From positions 1 to 64,000 of the forward strand of contig NZ_JAQTLH010000008.1 in the NCBI RefSeq assembly GCF_028714975.1: a stretch of 64,000 nucleotides of DNA. Reading direction: 5' to 3'. Made by a program: the position numbers and the translations under genes. A model generated the notes under the pieces. The model was not told the DNA's origin. It did not search any database and worked only from the letters and a program-made list of their open reading frames with translations. Shown here in pieces: positions 45,445 through 54,704 of the stretch. Numbering within the stretch: the stretch's first letter is position 1; each line of letters begins with the position of its first letter. Source of the stretch: Sulfurimonas sp. (GTDB lineage Bacteria > Campylobacterota > Campylobacteria > Campylobacterales > Sulfurimonadaceae).

Positions 45445-46491
45445 ATGCCGTTTTCACCAAAAAATAGAAAAGGTACTATTAACGGAGTTATTTTTGTAGC
45501 TATTTTTGCTGCAGCAGCCACCATGATTTCGGAGCTTGAGTTTATCAAGGCTCTTGGTATTTCGCCTCTTGTTATAGGTATAGTGATGGGTATTTTTTAC
45601 GCAAACACGCTTCATAATAATACTCCAAAAGAGTGGAGCGGCGGGATAACTTTTTCTGCTAAAAAGATTTTAAGATTTGCCATAGTTTTTTACGGTTTTC
45701 GCATAACCTTTCAACAAATAGCCGAAGTCGGGGTCGAGGGGTTTATGGTTTCACTTATCATGCTCTCAACTACATTTATTCTTGGGACTTGGGCAGGGCA
45801 GAGACTCTTTAAGATGGATAGAGACACTTCTATGCTTAGTGCTGCCGGAGCTTCCGTATGCGGAGCGGCGGCGGTTTTGGCAACTGAACCTGTCTTAAAG
45901 GCAGAGGAGCATAAAGCGGCAATTGCCGTCTCAATGGTTGTTCTCTTTGGAACGATAGCAATGTTTTTATATCCGGCACTTTACAACATGGGTGTTTTTG
46001 ATATGAGTGCAAAAGAGTTCGGCATATATGTCGGCGGAACCATTCATGAAGTTGCTCAAGTTGTTGCAGTTCCGGCTTCGGTGCCGGGTGCAAGCGCAGA
46101 GATGGCGAATTCGGCGGTAATTGTGAAGATGACAAGAGTTATTATGATTGCGCCGATGCTTATCATCTTGGGAATTTATCTCTCTTACAGCGCTAAAAAA
46201 AGCGGCACGGCTGCCGGAGGCGTTAAGCTGGTTATCCCTTGGTTTGCGGTTTACTTTATCGGTATGGCAGGATTTAACTCGCTTGGATTGTTGCCTCAAA
46301 ATATAGTAGATATTATTAATAGGGCGGACACTTTTTTACTGACTATGGCAATGACGGCTCTTGGAATGGGTACGATATTTGCAAAGTTTAAAGGGCTCGG
46401 TTTGGCACCTCTTTATACTGCCGGTTTAATGTTTGCATGGTTAATGATAGGCGGATATTTTATTACAAAATGGGTTGTGGCGGTGTTTTAA
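45445..46491 (+). CDS. YeiH-family putative sulfate exporter
   Basis: 348 residues, about ten transmembrane segments. Family motifs are GIVMGIFYAN, the glycine-rich AAGASVCGAAAVLATEP, and GGTIHEVAQVVA. The family (UPF0324, PSE) includes sulfate or sulfonate-linked exporters. In a sulfur-oxidising organism a role in sulfur anion export would fit, but this is inference. An AAAAGGAA site precedes the ATG. Confidence 0.88.
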   Translation: MPFSPKNRKGTINGVIFVAIFAAAATMISELEFIKALGISPLVIGIVMGIFYANTLHNNTPKEWSGGITFSAKKILRFAIVFYGFRITFQQIAEVGVEGFMVSLIMLSTTFILGTWAGQRLFKMDRDTSMLSAAGASVCGAAAVLATEPVLKAEEHKAAIAVSMVVLFGTIAMFLYPALYNMGVFDMSAKEFGIYVGGTIHEVAQVVAVPASVPGASAEMANSAVIVKMTRVIMIAPMLIILGIYLSYSAKKSGTAAGGVKLVIPWFAVYFIGMAGFNSLGLLPQNIVDIINRADTFLLTMAMTALGMGTIFAKFKGLGLAPLYTAGLMFAWLMIGGYFITKWVVAVF

Positions 46492-46552
46492 CCACTTGTA
46501 ACTTTTAACTAAAAACTATATAATAGATTTTTAAAATCAAGGAGTCAGTGAT

Positions 46553-47020
46553 ATGTCATATTTGCCAAATACGCTTAACTCCTATTGGCTTTGGCGGGAA
46601 GTTTCGTCAAAGCTAGGCGTATCAAATCCTGCATATAAATATTGGAAGAGTACTCCTAATTTAAAATTGAACAATAAATATCTCTTTATACAAAAAAATA
46701 CTCTGCCGCAAAAACATCAACATATAGAGAATATATTAACCGATCTCTCCGGTCATCTACCGATAAAGTATGCTTCAGACAGGCTGCATGTAAGCGAACA
46801 CATATTTTCATATGACAGGATGAAGCTTCACGGAGAGTTTGAGTATAAATTTGTTGAAGATGTAAAATTTGTAAATATAAAGAAATTTTTTGTAGAATTT
46901 GGCATAAAAGTGAACAAAAATTCTATTATTCAGCTTGGAAAGATTAAAGATTTGGAGATTACTTCAAACTCTACATTTTATAATCTAAAAAATGAGTATG
47001 GCTTGGTAGTGTACGAATAA
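46553..47020 (+). CDS. Hypothetical protein
   Basis: 155 residues, soluble, not recognised. Notable patterns are SYWLWREVSSKLGVSNPAYKYWKS near the N terminus and a His-rich middle (KHQHIEN). The start has AAGGAG upstream. The stop overlaps the ATG of the TPR gene by one base, so it belongs to the TPR-rnhA-rnc-aroC operon. Confidence 0.6.
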   Translation: MSYLPNTLNSYWLWREVSSKLGVSNPAYKYWKSTPNLKLNNKYLFIQKNTLPQKHQHIENILTDLSGHLPIKYASDRLHVSEHIFSYDRMKLHGEFEYKFVEDVKFVNIKKFFVEFGIKVNKNSIIQLGKIKDLEITSNSTFYNLKNEYGLVVYE

Positions 47021-48066
47021 TGAATACGTTTTTTTTAGAGTTTCGTGACCCGCTTTTTGGGATAATAATCTTTTTTGTTCTTATTTTCGTAATAACATTT
47101 TTTTCATATTGGTTTACTAGATATAAGAAAAAAGAGGATTACAAGCATCTTGATAAATTTTTAAAACAGTTTCACGCTGCCCCTTCTCAAGATGAGTTAA
47201 AAGTATTGATTGCAAAAGGTGAACTCTCTGAAAAATCTTGGCTTATACTAGCTAACTCATATGCAAAAAACGGCAATTATGAAAAAAGCATCGAGATATA
47301 TAGCGAACTTTTAAAAGTCGGCGATAAAGCAAACTACAGAGACACCATGTTTTTGTTGGGTAAAACTTACTTCAAAGCAGGTTTTCTTGAGCGTTCAAGA
47401 CAGATTTTTTTAGAGATATTAAAAAACAACCCGCGTACTCCTCAAGCACTCAGTTATCTGCTTTTAGTATATGAGCAGATGAAAAATTATAACTCGGCTC
47501 TTGAAGTATTGGAGCCTTTGGGTGAGTTAAAAAAAGATATTAGTACGGAGAGTACTTATTTAAACGCTTTGTTAATTTTAAATACTTCGGGAATGAAAGC
47601 GGAGGAAAAAGTTTATAAATTGCTAGAGATATATAAGAGAAGCAATCAATTGACATATCTTATTTTTGAGTATATATTTAGAGTCAATCCAAAAGTTGCG
47701 TGGGAAAATTTTGATACCTCTAAAGCAGAGTTGATAGTCGATATATTATGGAACTCTAATAAAAAAGATTTGAATTTTGATATAATAATGCAAAATGGCT
47801 ATTTAAGGGAACTTTACACCGCAAAAGGGTATATCAAAGAGGCGGTAAAAAGTTCTGTTTTTGAGCTTGATGTGCTTATAAATCTTGATTCAAAAGCTAA
47901 TGCAACGCTAGGTTTTGAATATATCTGCGATAACTGTAAAGTTGTCTATCCGTTTGCTTTTAGCCGCTGCAGCGGTTGTCACGCTATAGACACATCCAGA
48001 GTAGAATTATCTCTCGTTAAAGATTATCATAAGGATTTCAGTGAAGAAAATAGCTCTTTTTTGTGA
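47020..48066 (+). CDS. TPR protein with membrane anchor and rubredoxin-like tail (LapB-like)
   Basis: 348 residues. One N-terminal transmembrane helix (IIIFFVLIFVITFFSYWF) precedes about six TPR-like repeats (LANSYAKNGNYEKSIEIYSELL). The C-terminal zinc ribbon is YICDNCKVVYPFAFSRCSGCHA. This is the LapB/YciM layout, which controls LPS synthesis in E. coli; function here is inferred. Its 3' end overlaps rnhA by 26 bases. Confidence 0.75.
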   Translation: MNTFFLEFRDPLFGIIIFFVLIFVITFFSYWFTRYKKKEDYKHLDKFLKQFHAAPSQDELKVLIAKGELSEKSWLILANSYAKNGNYEKSIEIYSELLKVGDKANYRDTMFLLGKTYFKAGFLERSRQIFLEILKNNPRTPQALSYLLLVYEQMKNYNSALEVLEPLGELKKDISTESTYLNALLILNTSGMKAEEKVYKLLEIYKRSNQLTYLIFEYIFRVNPKVAWENFDTSKAELIVDILWNSNKKDLNFDIIMQNGYLRELYTAKGYIKEAVKSSVFELDVLINLDSKANATLGFEYICDNCKVVYPFAFSRCSGCHAIDTSRVELSLVKDYHKDFSEENSSFL

Positions 48067-48472
48067 CGGCAGTGCTTTGGGAAATCCCGGACCGGGAGGC
48101 TATGCGGCGATACTAAGGTTTGGAGATAAGGAGAGAGAAATTTGCGGGGGAGAGATTCATACTACAAACAACAGAATGGAGCTTTTGGCGGTTATTGAGG
48201 GCTTGAGAGCCTTGAAGGAGCCTTGCGATGTGGATATCATCTCAGATTCGTCATATGTCGTAAAAGGGATAAATGAGTGGCTTGAGGGCTGGATAAAAAG
48301 AGATTTTAAAAAGGTAAAAAATCCCGATTTGTGGGAAGAGTATTTAGAGGTTTCAAAGAGCCATCAAATAAACGCTATATGGGTGAGAGGACATGATGGG
48401 CATGTTGAAAACGAGAGGTGTGACGTATTGGCAAAACAAGAAGCCCAAAATATGAAAAAGGCAGTAAAATGA
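48041..48472 (+). CDS. rnhA: Ribonuclease HI
   Basis: Cleaves RNA in RNA-DNA hybrids. 143 residues from a GTG start inside the TPR gene. Catalytic residues are seen in [15 protein letters not shown] (Asp9), [13 protein letters not shown] (Glu), [11 protein letters not shown] (Asp) and ENERCDVLA (Asp), with [10 protein letters not shown]. It overlaps rnc by ATGA. Confidence 0.95.
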   Translation: MKKIALFCDGSALGNPGPGGYAAILRFGDKEREICGGEIHTTNNRMELLAVIEGLRALKEPCDVDIISDSSYVVKGINEWLEGWIKRDFKKVKNPDLWEEYLEVSKSHQINAIWVRGHDGHVENERCDVLAKQEAQNMKKAVK

Positions 48473-49152
48473 GTAAAAATATAGAAGATTTAGAAGAGGT
48501 TTTGGGTTATAAGTTTAAAAATCAAAAGCTCATTATCGAAGCGCTGACGCATAAAAGTTATAAACAGCCCTACGATAATGAGCGACTTGAGTTTTTGGGT
48601 GATGCAGTTTTAGACTTGATAGTAGGGGAGTATCTTTTTTTTAAGTTCCCAAACTCGGATGAGGGAAATCTCTCAAAAATCAGAGCAGCGCTTGTGAATG
48701 AAAACGGATTTGATAAACTTGCAAGATCGATTAATCTGGGCGAATATATCTATCTCTCAAACGCAGAAGAGAACAACGGCGGAAGAGAAAAAGCGTCGCT
48801 TCTTTCAAATGCTTTTGAAGCTATAATAGGAACAATCTATCTTGAGTCAGGGCTAGATGCAGCAAAAGCAATAGCAATTAGTATAATTGAGAAAAATCAT
48901 AAAGAGATATCATTGGACTCACTTTTTAGGGATTTTAAAACTTCCTTACAAGAGTTGACGCAGGCTAGATTCGGAGAAACTCCGGAGTATGTCGTAGTTG
49001 CAAGTCGTGGACCGGATCATCAAAAAGAGTTTGAAGTAGCGGTAATTATTCAAGGCATGGAGTATGCCAGAGCTGCCGGAAAAAGCAAAAAAATTGCTCA
49101 GCAGGAAGCGGCAGAGATGGCTCTAAAACTTTTAAATAAGGAAACAAAGTGA
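48469..49152 (+). CDS. rnc: Ribonuclease III
   Basis: Processes double-stranded RNA, including rRNA precursors. 227 residues. The signature [21 protein letters not shown] is at about residue 36, with a second acidic set in [17 protein letters not shown]-terminal double-stranded RNA-binding domain follows ([18 protein letters not shown]...[14 protein letters not shown]). It overlaps rnhA and aroC by 4 bases each. Confidence 0.96.
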   Translation: MSKNIEDLEEVLGYKFKNQKLIIEALTHKSYKQPYDNERLEFLGDAVLDLIVGEYLFFKFPNSDEGNLSKIRAALVNENGFDKLARSINLGEYIYLSNAEENNGGREKASLLSNAFEAIIGTIYLESGLDAAKAIAISIIEKNHKEISLDSLFRDFKTSLQELTQARFGETPEYVVVASRGPDHQKEFEVAVIIQGMEYARAAGKSKKIAQQEAAEMALKLLNKETK

Positions 49153-50225
49153 ATAGTTTTGGTCAAAAATTGAAGTTTAGCACTTTTGGCGAGTCGCACG
49201 GCAGGGCAATAGGGTGTTTGCTTGACGGGGTTCCGGCGGGGCTTGATATAGACGAGGAGTTTATCCAAAGAGAGCTTGATCGCAGAAAACCGGGTAAAAC
49301 CGAGTTTGAAACGGCGAGAAAAGAGGATGATATAGTAGAAATTTTAAGCGGTGTTTTTGAGGGAAAAAGTACGGGAACTCCAATTGCGATGGTTATCTAC
49401 AATACAGACCAAAAGTCAAAAGATTACTCAAATATAAAAGATGTTTTTCGCCCCGGACATGCAGACTTTACCTACTTTTACAAATACGGCATCAGGGATT
49501 ATCGCGGAGGCGGGCGGAGCTCTGCAAGGGAGACGGCGGCAAGAGTTGCAGCCGGCGCAATCGCGAAACTTATGCTAAAAGAGTTAAATATTGAAGTTTT
49601 AAGCGGTATATGCGAGATAGACGGGATAAAATCAGAACTGTTTGACTACGAATCTGCCAAAAAAAGCGTCATCTATGCACTTGACCCAATTAAAGAGCAA
49701 GAGCAAAAAGATGCGATTTTAAGAGCAAAAAACGAACATGATTCTGTCGGCGGAGTCTCAAGAGTTCTTGTAAAAGGTGCGCCCAAAGGCCTCGGTCAGC
49801 CACTTTATTATAAACTTGATGCAATATTGGCAGATGCTATGATGGGCATAAATGCCGTTAAAGCAGTTGAAATCGGTGACGGGGTGCTCAGCGCATCTTT
49901 GAGAGGTTCACAAAACAATGACGAAATAAGAGCGGATGGATTTGTAACTAACCATTCCGGCGGAATTTTAGGCGGTATCAGCAACGGAGATGAGATAGTA
50001 ATGAATGTCTATTTTAAACCGACACCATCTATTTTTAAAGAGCAGAAAACCGTGACGACTAAAAATGAAGAGGTTGATTTTTCGCTCAAGGGACGACACG
50101 ACCCGTGTGTCGCCGTAAGAGGAACAGTAGTTTGCGAGGCAATGGCAGCTTTAGTTATAGCCGATATGCTGCTTTTAAATATGGGCTCGCAAATGGATAG
50201 GGTAGTTAAATATTACAAGCAATAA
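49149..50225 (+). CDS. aroC: Chorismate synthase
   Basis: Final shikimate-pathway enzyme, making chorismate from EPSP with reduced FMN. 358 residues from a GTG start ([18 protein letters not shown]). Signatures include [28 protein letters not shown] and the C-terminal [18 protein letters not shown]. Last gene of the TPR-rnhA-rnc-aroC operon; rnhA, rnc and aroC are linked in this order in many Campylobacterota. Confidence 0.96.
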   Translation: MNSFGQKLKFSTFGESHGRAIGCLLDGVPAGLDIDEEFIQRELDRRKPGKTEFETARKEDDIVEILSGVFEGKSTGTPIAMVIYNTDQKSKDYSNIKDVFRPGHADFTYFYKYGIRDYRGGGRSSARETAARVAAGAIAKLMLKELNIEVLSGICEIDGIKSELFDYESAKKSVIYALDPIKEQEQKDAILRAKNEHDSVGGVSRVLVKGAPKGLGQPLYYKLDAILADAMMGINAVKAVEIGDGVLSASLRGSQNNDEIRADGFVTNHSGGILGGISNGDEIVMNVYFKPTPSIFKEQKTVTTKNEEVDFSLKGRHDPCVAVRGTVVCEAMAALVIADMLLLNMGSQMDRVVKYYKQ

Positions 50226-50293
50226 ATAGAGTTGCTATTGATATATAAGTTAAATACTGTTAGAATGAGTCTACAAAAATTAGGAGAGCAGTA

Positions 50294-51145
50294 ATGCGTA
50301 TTTTTTTATCTATTTTAATTTTAACATTTAGTGTTTATGCGAAAACTCTGTTTAGCAATGATAAGCAGGTAGATAGCAGCCAATACATAAATTCATTAAA
50401 AGATTTAGTAATAGCAACACAAAAAACAAGAGGTTTGACAAATAGTTACTTAAACGGCAATCAAGTTGCTTTAATGTTGGTTCAAGACGCTAAAAGCGAT
50501 ATGAAAAAAGCTATTGATAGCATGGAGTCTTTGGGATTGGCATCAGATCCCGTGATAAGCCAAAAAGCAGCAGAAGTAAGTAAAAAGCTGGCAGAGCTTA
50601 ACCGTAAAGCGTTTAAACTTGATGCAAAGGTTGCTTTTGAGAGATATACCGAAGAGATAGCAAATGTTTTAGCACTTGCGCAAATGGTCAGCAAGCGAAG
50701 TTCAGAGCATATGAGTCCTTTTGCGAAAGAGGCTTCACAGGTTATGATGGAACAGATGCTGCCGCTTACCGAGAATGTAGGGCAACTAAGAGGTATGGGT
50801 TCCGGTATAGCGGCTAAAGGCGAAACGACAACGGAGCAAAGAGAGAAGCTGCTTATTATGATTAGCGAGACAAATAAGATAAACGATAATCTTCAAAGAA
50901 ATATGAAAGACCTTGTTGCTAAAGGCGGAAATCATTACAATCAAGATATCGGCTCGAAGGTTTTAAAGATGAACGAGTCCATACAGAGTTACACGGCATT
51001 TATAAAAAAAGAGTTTTATAAAGATGCAGTAAAAGTCAATCCTGATAACTATTTTGATGCAGGAACGCAGATAATCGTACAGATTATATCAATCTACAAT
51101 GAAACAAATAAGGCTATTCTAGATAACTCAAAAGGTTGGATATAA
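50294..51145 (+). CDS. Exported NIT-like (nitrate/nitrite-sensing type) helical protein
   Basis: 283 residues. A signal peptide (MRIFLSILILTFSVYA) precedes an all-helical domain with LKDLVIATQKTRGLTNSYLNGN, like the LVxxxQxERGxSAxYL pattern of NIT sensor domains. No kinase, GGDEF or chemotaxis output domain is attached, and no second membrane helix is seen. It may be a soluble periplasmic sensor partner. The ligand is unknown. AGGAG precedes the ATG. Confidence 0.55.
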   Translation: MRIFLSILILTFSVYAKTLFSNDKQVDSSQYINSLKDLVIATQKTRGLTNSYLNGNQVALMLVQDAKSDMKKAIDSMESLGLASDPVISQKAAEVSKKLAELNRKAFKLDAKVAFERYTEEIANVLALAQMVSKRSSEHMSPFAKEASQVMMEQMLPLTENVGQLRGMGSGIAAKGETTTEQREKLLIMISETNKINDNLQRNMKDLVAKGGNHYNQDIGSKVLKMNESIQSYTAFIKKEFYKDAVKVNPDNYFDAGTQIIVQIISIYNETNKAILDNSKGWI

Positions 51146-51151
51146 GAGAGA

Positions 51152-51177
51152 CCGAAGCAGTGAAATTACTGCTTTGG
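51152..51177. terminator. Hairpin between convergent genes
   Basis: CCGAAGCAGT pairs with ACTGCTTTGG (one G-T) around a 6-base loop. It lies just after the NIT-like gene and overlaps the last codons of the convergent gene, so it probably terminates both. Confidence 0.55.
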
Positions 51178-52137
51178 CTCAATCGCATTTTTAGCTGATT
51201 TTATAGCGGTGCCAAGAGCCGTCTTAGCAATTCCCCAAGCTTGAGTCCCCATTCTTTTTGCCTCTTTGGCAGTGTTTGAATGAAGTGCCGTATCTGCCTT
51301 TTTTACTGCCGTTTTAGCTAGTGAAGAGAATTTCTCTTTCATTACAAGCGCTGTCTCTTTTGACATATGAACCAACTCTTCAAGGTCGTAGTGCATCTTG
51401 CTATTTAGTTCTAAAAGAGTTTTCTTTGTAGTCGGAGTACTCTCATTTGCTTGGGTCTGAACGACTTGAGAGAAGAGTATGTCTGTTTGGTTTAGATCCT
51501 GCATAATCGTATCATAATCTTCTATAAGTATATGTTTTGCTTCAAGCGGCATAAAAGCCAATCTCTTTTTAAATCTCTCAATTGATTCTATAAGACCGCT
51601 TCTCATACCTTTAAGTGTAGCTTCTAAAATATCCTCTGAAAAGTTCGGTGATGCTTCGGCTATTTCTATCGATGAGTGCAGAATAGTAGAGAGGATTTTT
51701 CTGACTCTTATCGTGTTGAGCGTTCCCTCTTTAATGGTTTCAAAAGTAAGCTCTTTTATAATCTCTTCAATCATATTTTTTGCTTCGCTGTCTTTTGATT
51801 TCTCAAGCGCGGTAATAATTGCGCCCTCAACAGTTTCGCTAAGAAGGTCAAAAAGGTCAATCGACTGAAGTTTTGCCTGATGAAGTTTTGAAAGTGTCGT
51901 TACATCATTTTTATCTATAACAGACTCAATTTCATTAAAAATAGAGTATTTCAGCTCTTGAAGTTCATGTGATTTTTTTTCTATATTTTTTTCAAGCAAC
52001 TCTTTTTGTAACAAAAGCTCTTCTAGCTCGTCGCGTAAATTTTTTGTTCTCTCACCTATAATCGTCGATGTTATATCTTTAATTTCGTGAAGATTTAATT
52101 TTTCAAATTCAATCTTTTGTGTCTCTTGTAAATTCAT
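51166..52137 (-). CDS. Hypothetical helical protein
   Basis: 323 residues, almost entirely predicted helix, with an N-terminal coiled coil (KNLRDELEELLLQKELLEKNIEKKSHELQELK). An Ala/Lys-rich amphipathic C terminus (AKRMGTQAWGIAKTALGTAIKSAKNAIEPK) resembles phasin-like or membrane-surface proteins. No family recognised with confidence. It precedes nothing obvious on its strand; the upstream neighbour is DUF493. Confidence 0.55.
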   Translation of the reverse strand: MNLQETQKIEFEKLNLHEIKDITSTIIGERTKNLRDELEELLLQKELLEKNIEKKSHELQELKYSIFNEIESVIDKNDVTTLSKLHQAKLQSIDLFDLLSETVEGAIITALEKSKDSEAKNMIEEIIKELTFETIKEGTLNTIRVRKILSTILHSSIEIAEASPNFSEDILEATLKGMRSGLIESIERFKKRLAFMPLEAKHILIEDYDTIMQDLNQTDILFSQVVQTQANESTPTTKKTLLELNSKMHYDLEELVHMSKETALVMKEKFSSLAKTAVKKADTALHSNTAKEAKRMGTQAWGIAKTALGTAIKSAKNAIEPKQ

Positions 52138-52150
52138 AGTAAACTCCTTT

Positions 52151-52420
52151 TTAAAGTACCATTTTTATATGTTGGTGAGCCTTTAGGGCTTGATAGATAA
52201 AGTTTCTGTCATCTTCGTTATGCACAAGCATATCAAGATTCATACTTATATACTTGCCGCCTTTAGAATTATTTGAGTGAGTCAGTTTATGCTCTCTCTC
52301 ATCGATAACATCCCGTATAGCCTTTTTGAGTGCCTCTACTTCAGAGGCTATCAGCTTGTAAGACCAAGAACATGGATATGTAAGTTCTAGTTTCTCATCT
52401 CTAGCGTTTAAAATCTCCAC
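52151..52420 (-). CDS. DUF493 (YbeD-like) protein
   Basis: 89 residues, beta-alpha ACT-like fold: [24 protein letters not shown] and [25 protein letters not shown]. YbeD-type proteins are thought to be small-molecule-binding regulators. It overlaps the moaC 3' end by 20 bases, so it is translated with it. Confidence 0.8.
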   Translation of the reverse strand: MEILNARDEKLELTYPCSWSYKLIASEVEALKKAIRDVIDEREHKLTHSNNSKGGKYISMNLDMLVHNEDDRNFIYQALKAHQHIKMVL

Positions 52421-52871
52421 TTTTGCCTCCCGATTTTTCTTCTAGCTGCACATTTCGTATTACCATACCTTTATCAATTGCTTTTACCATATCATAGATA
52501 GTTAAAAGCCCGATACTGGTGCCCGTTAGTGCTTCCATTTCAACACCTGTCTGACCTGTCAGTTTTGCGCTAACCGTGAGTTTAAATCCCGGAAGTTCTG
52601 CCAACTCTTCAATATCGCAATTGATTCCGCTTAGGTTTAGCGGATGGCACATCGGAATAAGTTCACTTGTCTTTTTTGTTCCCATGATAGCCGCTATAAC
52701 GGCAGTTTGAAGTACAGGGCCTTTCTTTGTCTTTTGGCTTACTATGGCATCATAAGCATCTTGACTCATCTCTATGATACCGCTGGCAACTGCAACTCTG
52801 GTTGTTTGATTTTTGTCCGAAACATCAACCATTTTCGGTCTGTCTTTCTCATCTAAATGTGTTAATTTCAT
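52401..52871 (-). CDS. moaC: Cyclic pyranopterin monophosphate synthase
   Basis: Second step of molybdenum cofactor synthesis. 156 residues: [20 protein letters not shown] at the start, then [18 protein letters not shown]-type motif and [28 protein letters not shown]. An upstream ATG at 52913 would extend the protein into a dispersed repeat and is rejected. mobA lies upstream on the same strand. Confidence 0.94.
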   Translation of the reverse strand: MKLTHLDEKDRPKMVDVSDKNQTTRVAVASGIIEMSQDAYDAIVSQKTKKGPVLQTAVIAAIMGTKKTSELIPMCHPLNLSGINCDIEELAELPGFKLTVSAKLTGQTGVEMEALTGTSIGLLTIYDMVKAIDKGMVIRNVQLEEKSGGKSGDFKR

Positions 52872-52893
52872 ATTTTCTCGTTTCTTATAGAAC

Positions 52894-52961
52894 GCAAAAT
52901 GAGCAGGGCCCATTTTGCTACGCTAGCCGCTATGGCACTAAAGCTTGTCTCTTACGAGACA
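52894..52961 (-). repeat. Double-hairpin intergenic repeat, copy upstream of moaC
   Basis: Reverse orientation. Hairpin 1 is TGTCTC-TTAC-GAGACA (52946-52961), and the core reads AAGCTTTAGTGCCATAGCGG on the minus strand. Hairpin 2 is GCAAAATG/CATTTTGC (52894-52918). Both stems differ in sequence from the 6922-7097 copies but keep pairing. Confidence 0.8.
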
Positions 52962-52963
52962 GA

Positions 52964-52991
52964 AGATTTCTTACAAAAATATAAGAAATCT
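52964..52991. terminator. Inverted repeat downstream of mobA
   Basis: AGATTTCTTA and TAAGAAATCT make a perfect 10-bp stem with an 8-base loop, just past the mobA stop codon and adjacent to the dispersed repeat. It is likely a 3'-end structure. Confidence 0.45.
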
Positions 52992-53017
52992 AATAAAATT
53001 ATTAAGTAAAGATTATA

Positions 53018-53599
53018 TCAAATAGTTGATAAATGAGAGAGTGCCTCTTGATATTCGTGCGGATGGTTAAGGTTTAGAAACGGTTTTTCATCTTTAAAAT
53101 CCACAAAGAGAGTTTTTGAATTTTTAAGCAAAAATCCAAGTTTATGGTTATCCTCTTTTAGCATTTGATTAAATTTTTCATCCATAGAGCGGTGGTAGAT
53201 TCCGCACATAGGCTGAATCCCGCTTTGAGTTTTGGCAATGGTGGCGTCATATGTGGATTTATCGGCATTTATGAGTTGTTCTATCTCATTTTTACCTACA
53301 AACGGAGTATCTACGCTAAGAGCAAAAAATCTATCGCATCTTAAATGTTCAAAAACAGCTACAAATCCGGCAGTCGGTGCATAGGTAGAAGAAATTTTTA
53401 TATCTTCTATAAAGTCAGCTTGAAAATTAAATTTTGATTTGTCTTTGCAGGAGATATATACATTTTTGAAAATTTTATGAAGACGGAAGAGTTGAAACTC
53501 CGTTAAAGTATGAAAACCGCCAAAAGGAAGAAGAGATTTATCTTCTCCCATTCGGCTTGATTTGCCACCCGCGAAGATGACACAGGGTATATCAAACAT
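53018..53599 (-). CDS. mobA: Molybdenum cofactor guanylyltransferase
   Basis: Attaches GMP to molybdopterin to form the dinucleotide cofactor used by enzymes such as nitrate reductase. 193 residues with the nucleotidyltransferase signature [22 protein letters not shown] at the N terminus and [15 protein letters not shown] for metal binding. Its start codon lies one base beyond the OmpA stop, so the two genes are read through. Confidence 0.92.
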   Translation of the reverse strand: MFDIPCVIFAGGKSSRMGEDKSLLPFGGFHTLTEFQLFRLHKIFKNVYISCKDKSKFNFQADFIEDIKISSTYAPTAGFVAVFEHLRCDRFFALSVDTPFVGKNEIEQLINADKSTYDATIAKTQSGIQPMCGIYHRSMDEKFNQMLKEDNHKLGFLLKNSKTLFVDFKDEKPFLNLNHPHEYQEALSHLSTI

Positions 53600-54640
53600 C
53601 TATTTTTTGATTAACTCTGCTTCGATTCTTCTGTTTTCAGCTCTACCCTCAGGAGTAGTATTTGTAGTAGTAGGAGATTTTTCTCCCATGCCAGCTGTTG
53701 TGATTCTGCTTGCTTCAATACCCTCTTTAACAATAAGAGTTTTTACTGCATTTGCTCTGTTTTCAGATAGTGTTTGATTGCTCTTATCGCTACCGACGCT
53801 ATCTGTGTGACCTACAATTTTTGCATTATAGTTAGGCATATCTTTTAAAAAGTCGGCAAACTCTTTAATTTTTGGTTTTGATGCATCTTTAATTTTATAA
53901 GATGCAGTATCAAAATTTATATGTAAATTTACCAATTTTGAACATCCGTCGCTATCAACCTTATGCCCTATAGGTGTATTTGGACATTTGTCAACAGAGT
54001 TTAAAACACCGTCTTTATCATCATCACCGTCAACCGGTTTTGGTGCAGGTGTAGGAGCCGGAGCAACTACCGGAGCAACAACCGGTGCCGGAGCAGCAAC
54101 AGGCTCAGGAGCAACTTTTTGTGTTTTTGGTCCAAATGCAAAGTTTACACCTGCTAAAAGAGCAAGATTGCTGTCTAATCTGCCATCATTGTTTTTTGAC
54201 ATATAAACAGATTCTACTTTTAGAGCGATTGCATCAGTAAAGGGAATTTTCGCTCCTATACCTGCATTAACAAAAACGCTGTCTTTGTTGTCCGCTAAGT
54301 GTTTATCCATTGTTTCATAACCGATACCCACTTTTGCAAGCGGCTTAATCATACCGATTTTACTAAATTCATAAACACCGTTAAGAGCGATACGATATAT
54401 ATCCGTGCTTATTAGAGAGTTTTTATAATCAGCATCCGTATAAAGCACGCTAAGTTCAGGTTTTAAAAGTGAGTCACAACCGTTGTATTGTAATTCAGCT
54501 CCATATAGAGTTTGATTTTTTAGCTTTAGATTTCCCTCAGCTATGTTATAGCCGACAACCGGCGTAACTTCGTAGTTGTAATCTTGCGCAATCGCAAGGC
54601 TTCCTAGCAAAAGAGCCGGAATAAGTACTATTTTCTTCAT
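53600..54640 (-). CDS. OmpA-family outer membrane protein
   Basis: 346 residues. A signal peptide (MKKIVLIPALLLGSLAIAQ) leads an eight-strand-type barrel (about 20-185), then a Pro/Ala-rich hinge (APAPVVAPVVAPAPTPAPKP). A calcium-binding thrombospondin-3-like repeat (DGDDDKDGVLNSVDKCPNTP) precedes the OmpA peptidoglycan-binding domain (VGHTDSVGSDKSNQTLSENRA). The start at 54640 has a strong GGAGG site. Structural envelope link and porin role by family. Confidence 0.93.
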   Translation of the reverse strand: MKKIVLIPALLLGSLAIAQDYNYEVTPVVGYNIAEGNLKLKNQTLYGAELQYNGCDSLLKPELSVLYTDADYKNSLISTDIYRIALNGVYEFSKIGMIKPLAKVGIGYETMDKHLADNKDSVFVNAGIGAKIPFTDAIALKVESVYMSKNNDGRLDSNLALLAGVNFAFGPKTQKVAPEPVAAPAPVVAPVVAPAPTPAPKPVDGDDDKDGVLNSVDKCPNTPIGHKVDSDGCSKLVNLHINFDTASYKIKDASKPKIKEFADFLKDMPNYNAKIVGHTDSVGSDKSNQTLSENRANAVKTLIVKEGIEASRITTAGMGEKSPTTTNTTPEGRAENRRIEAELIKK

Positions 54641-54704
54641 GGTTTCCTCCGTGTTTTTCAGCATTGTATCATTTAGTGACTTAAAATATATGTAGATTTG
54701 GATA

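Noticed and set aside
52872-52913. N-terminal extension of moaC
   Set aside because: The extra residues are encoded partly by the dispersed repeat; the family start is at 52871.
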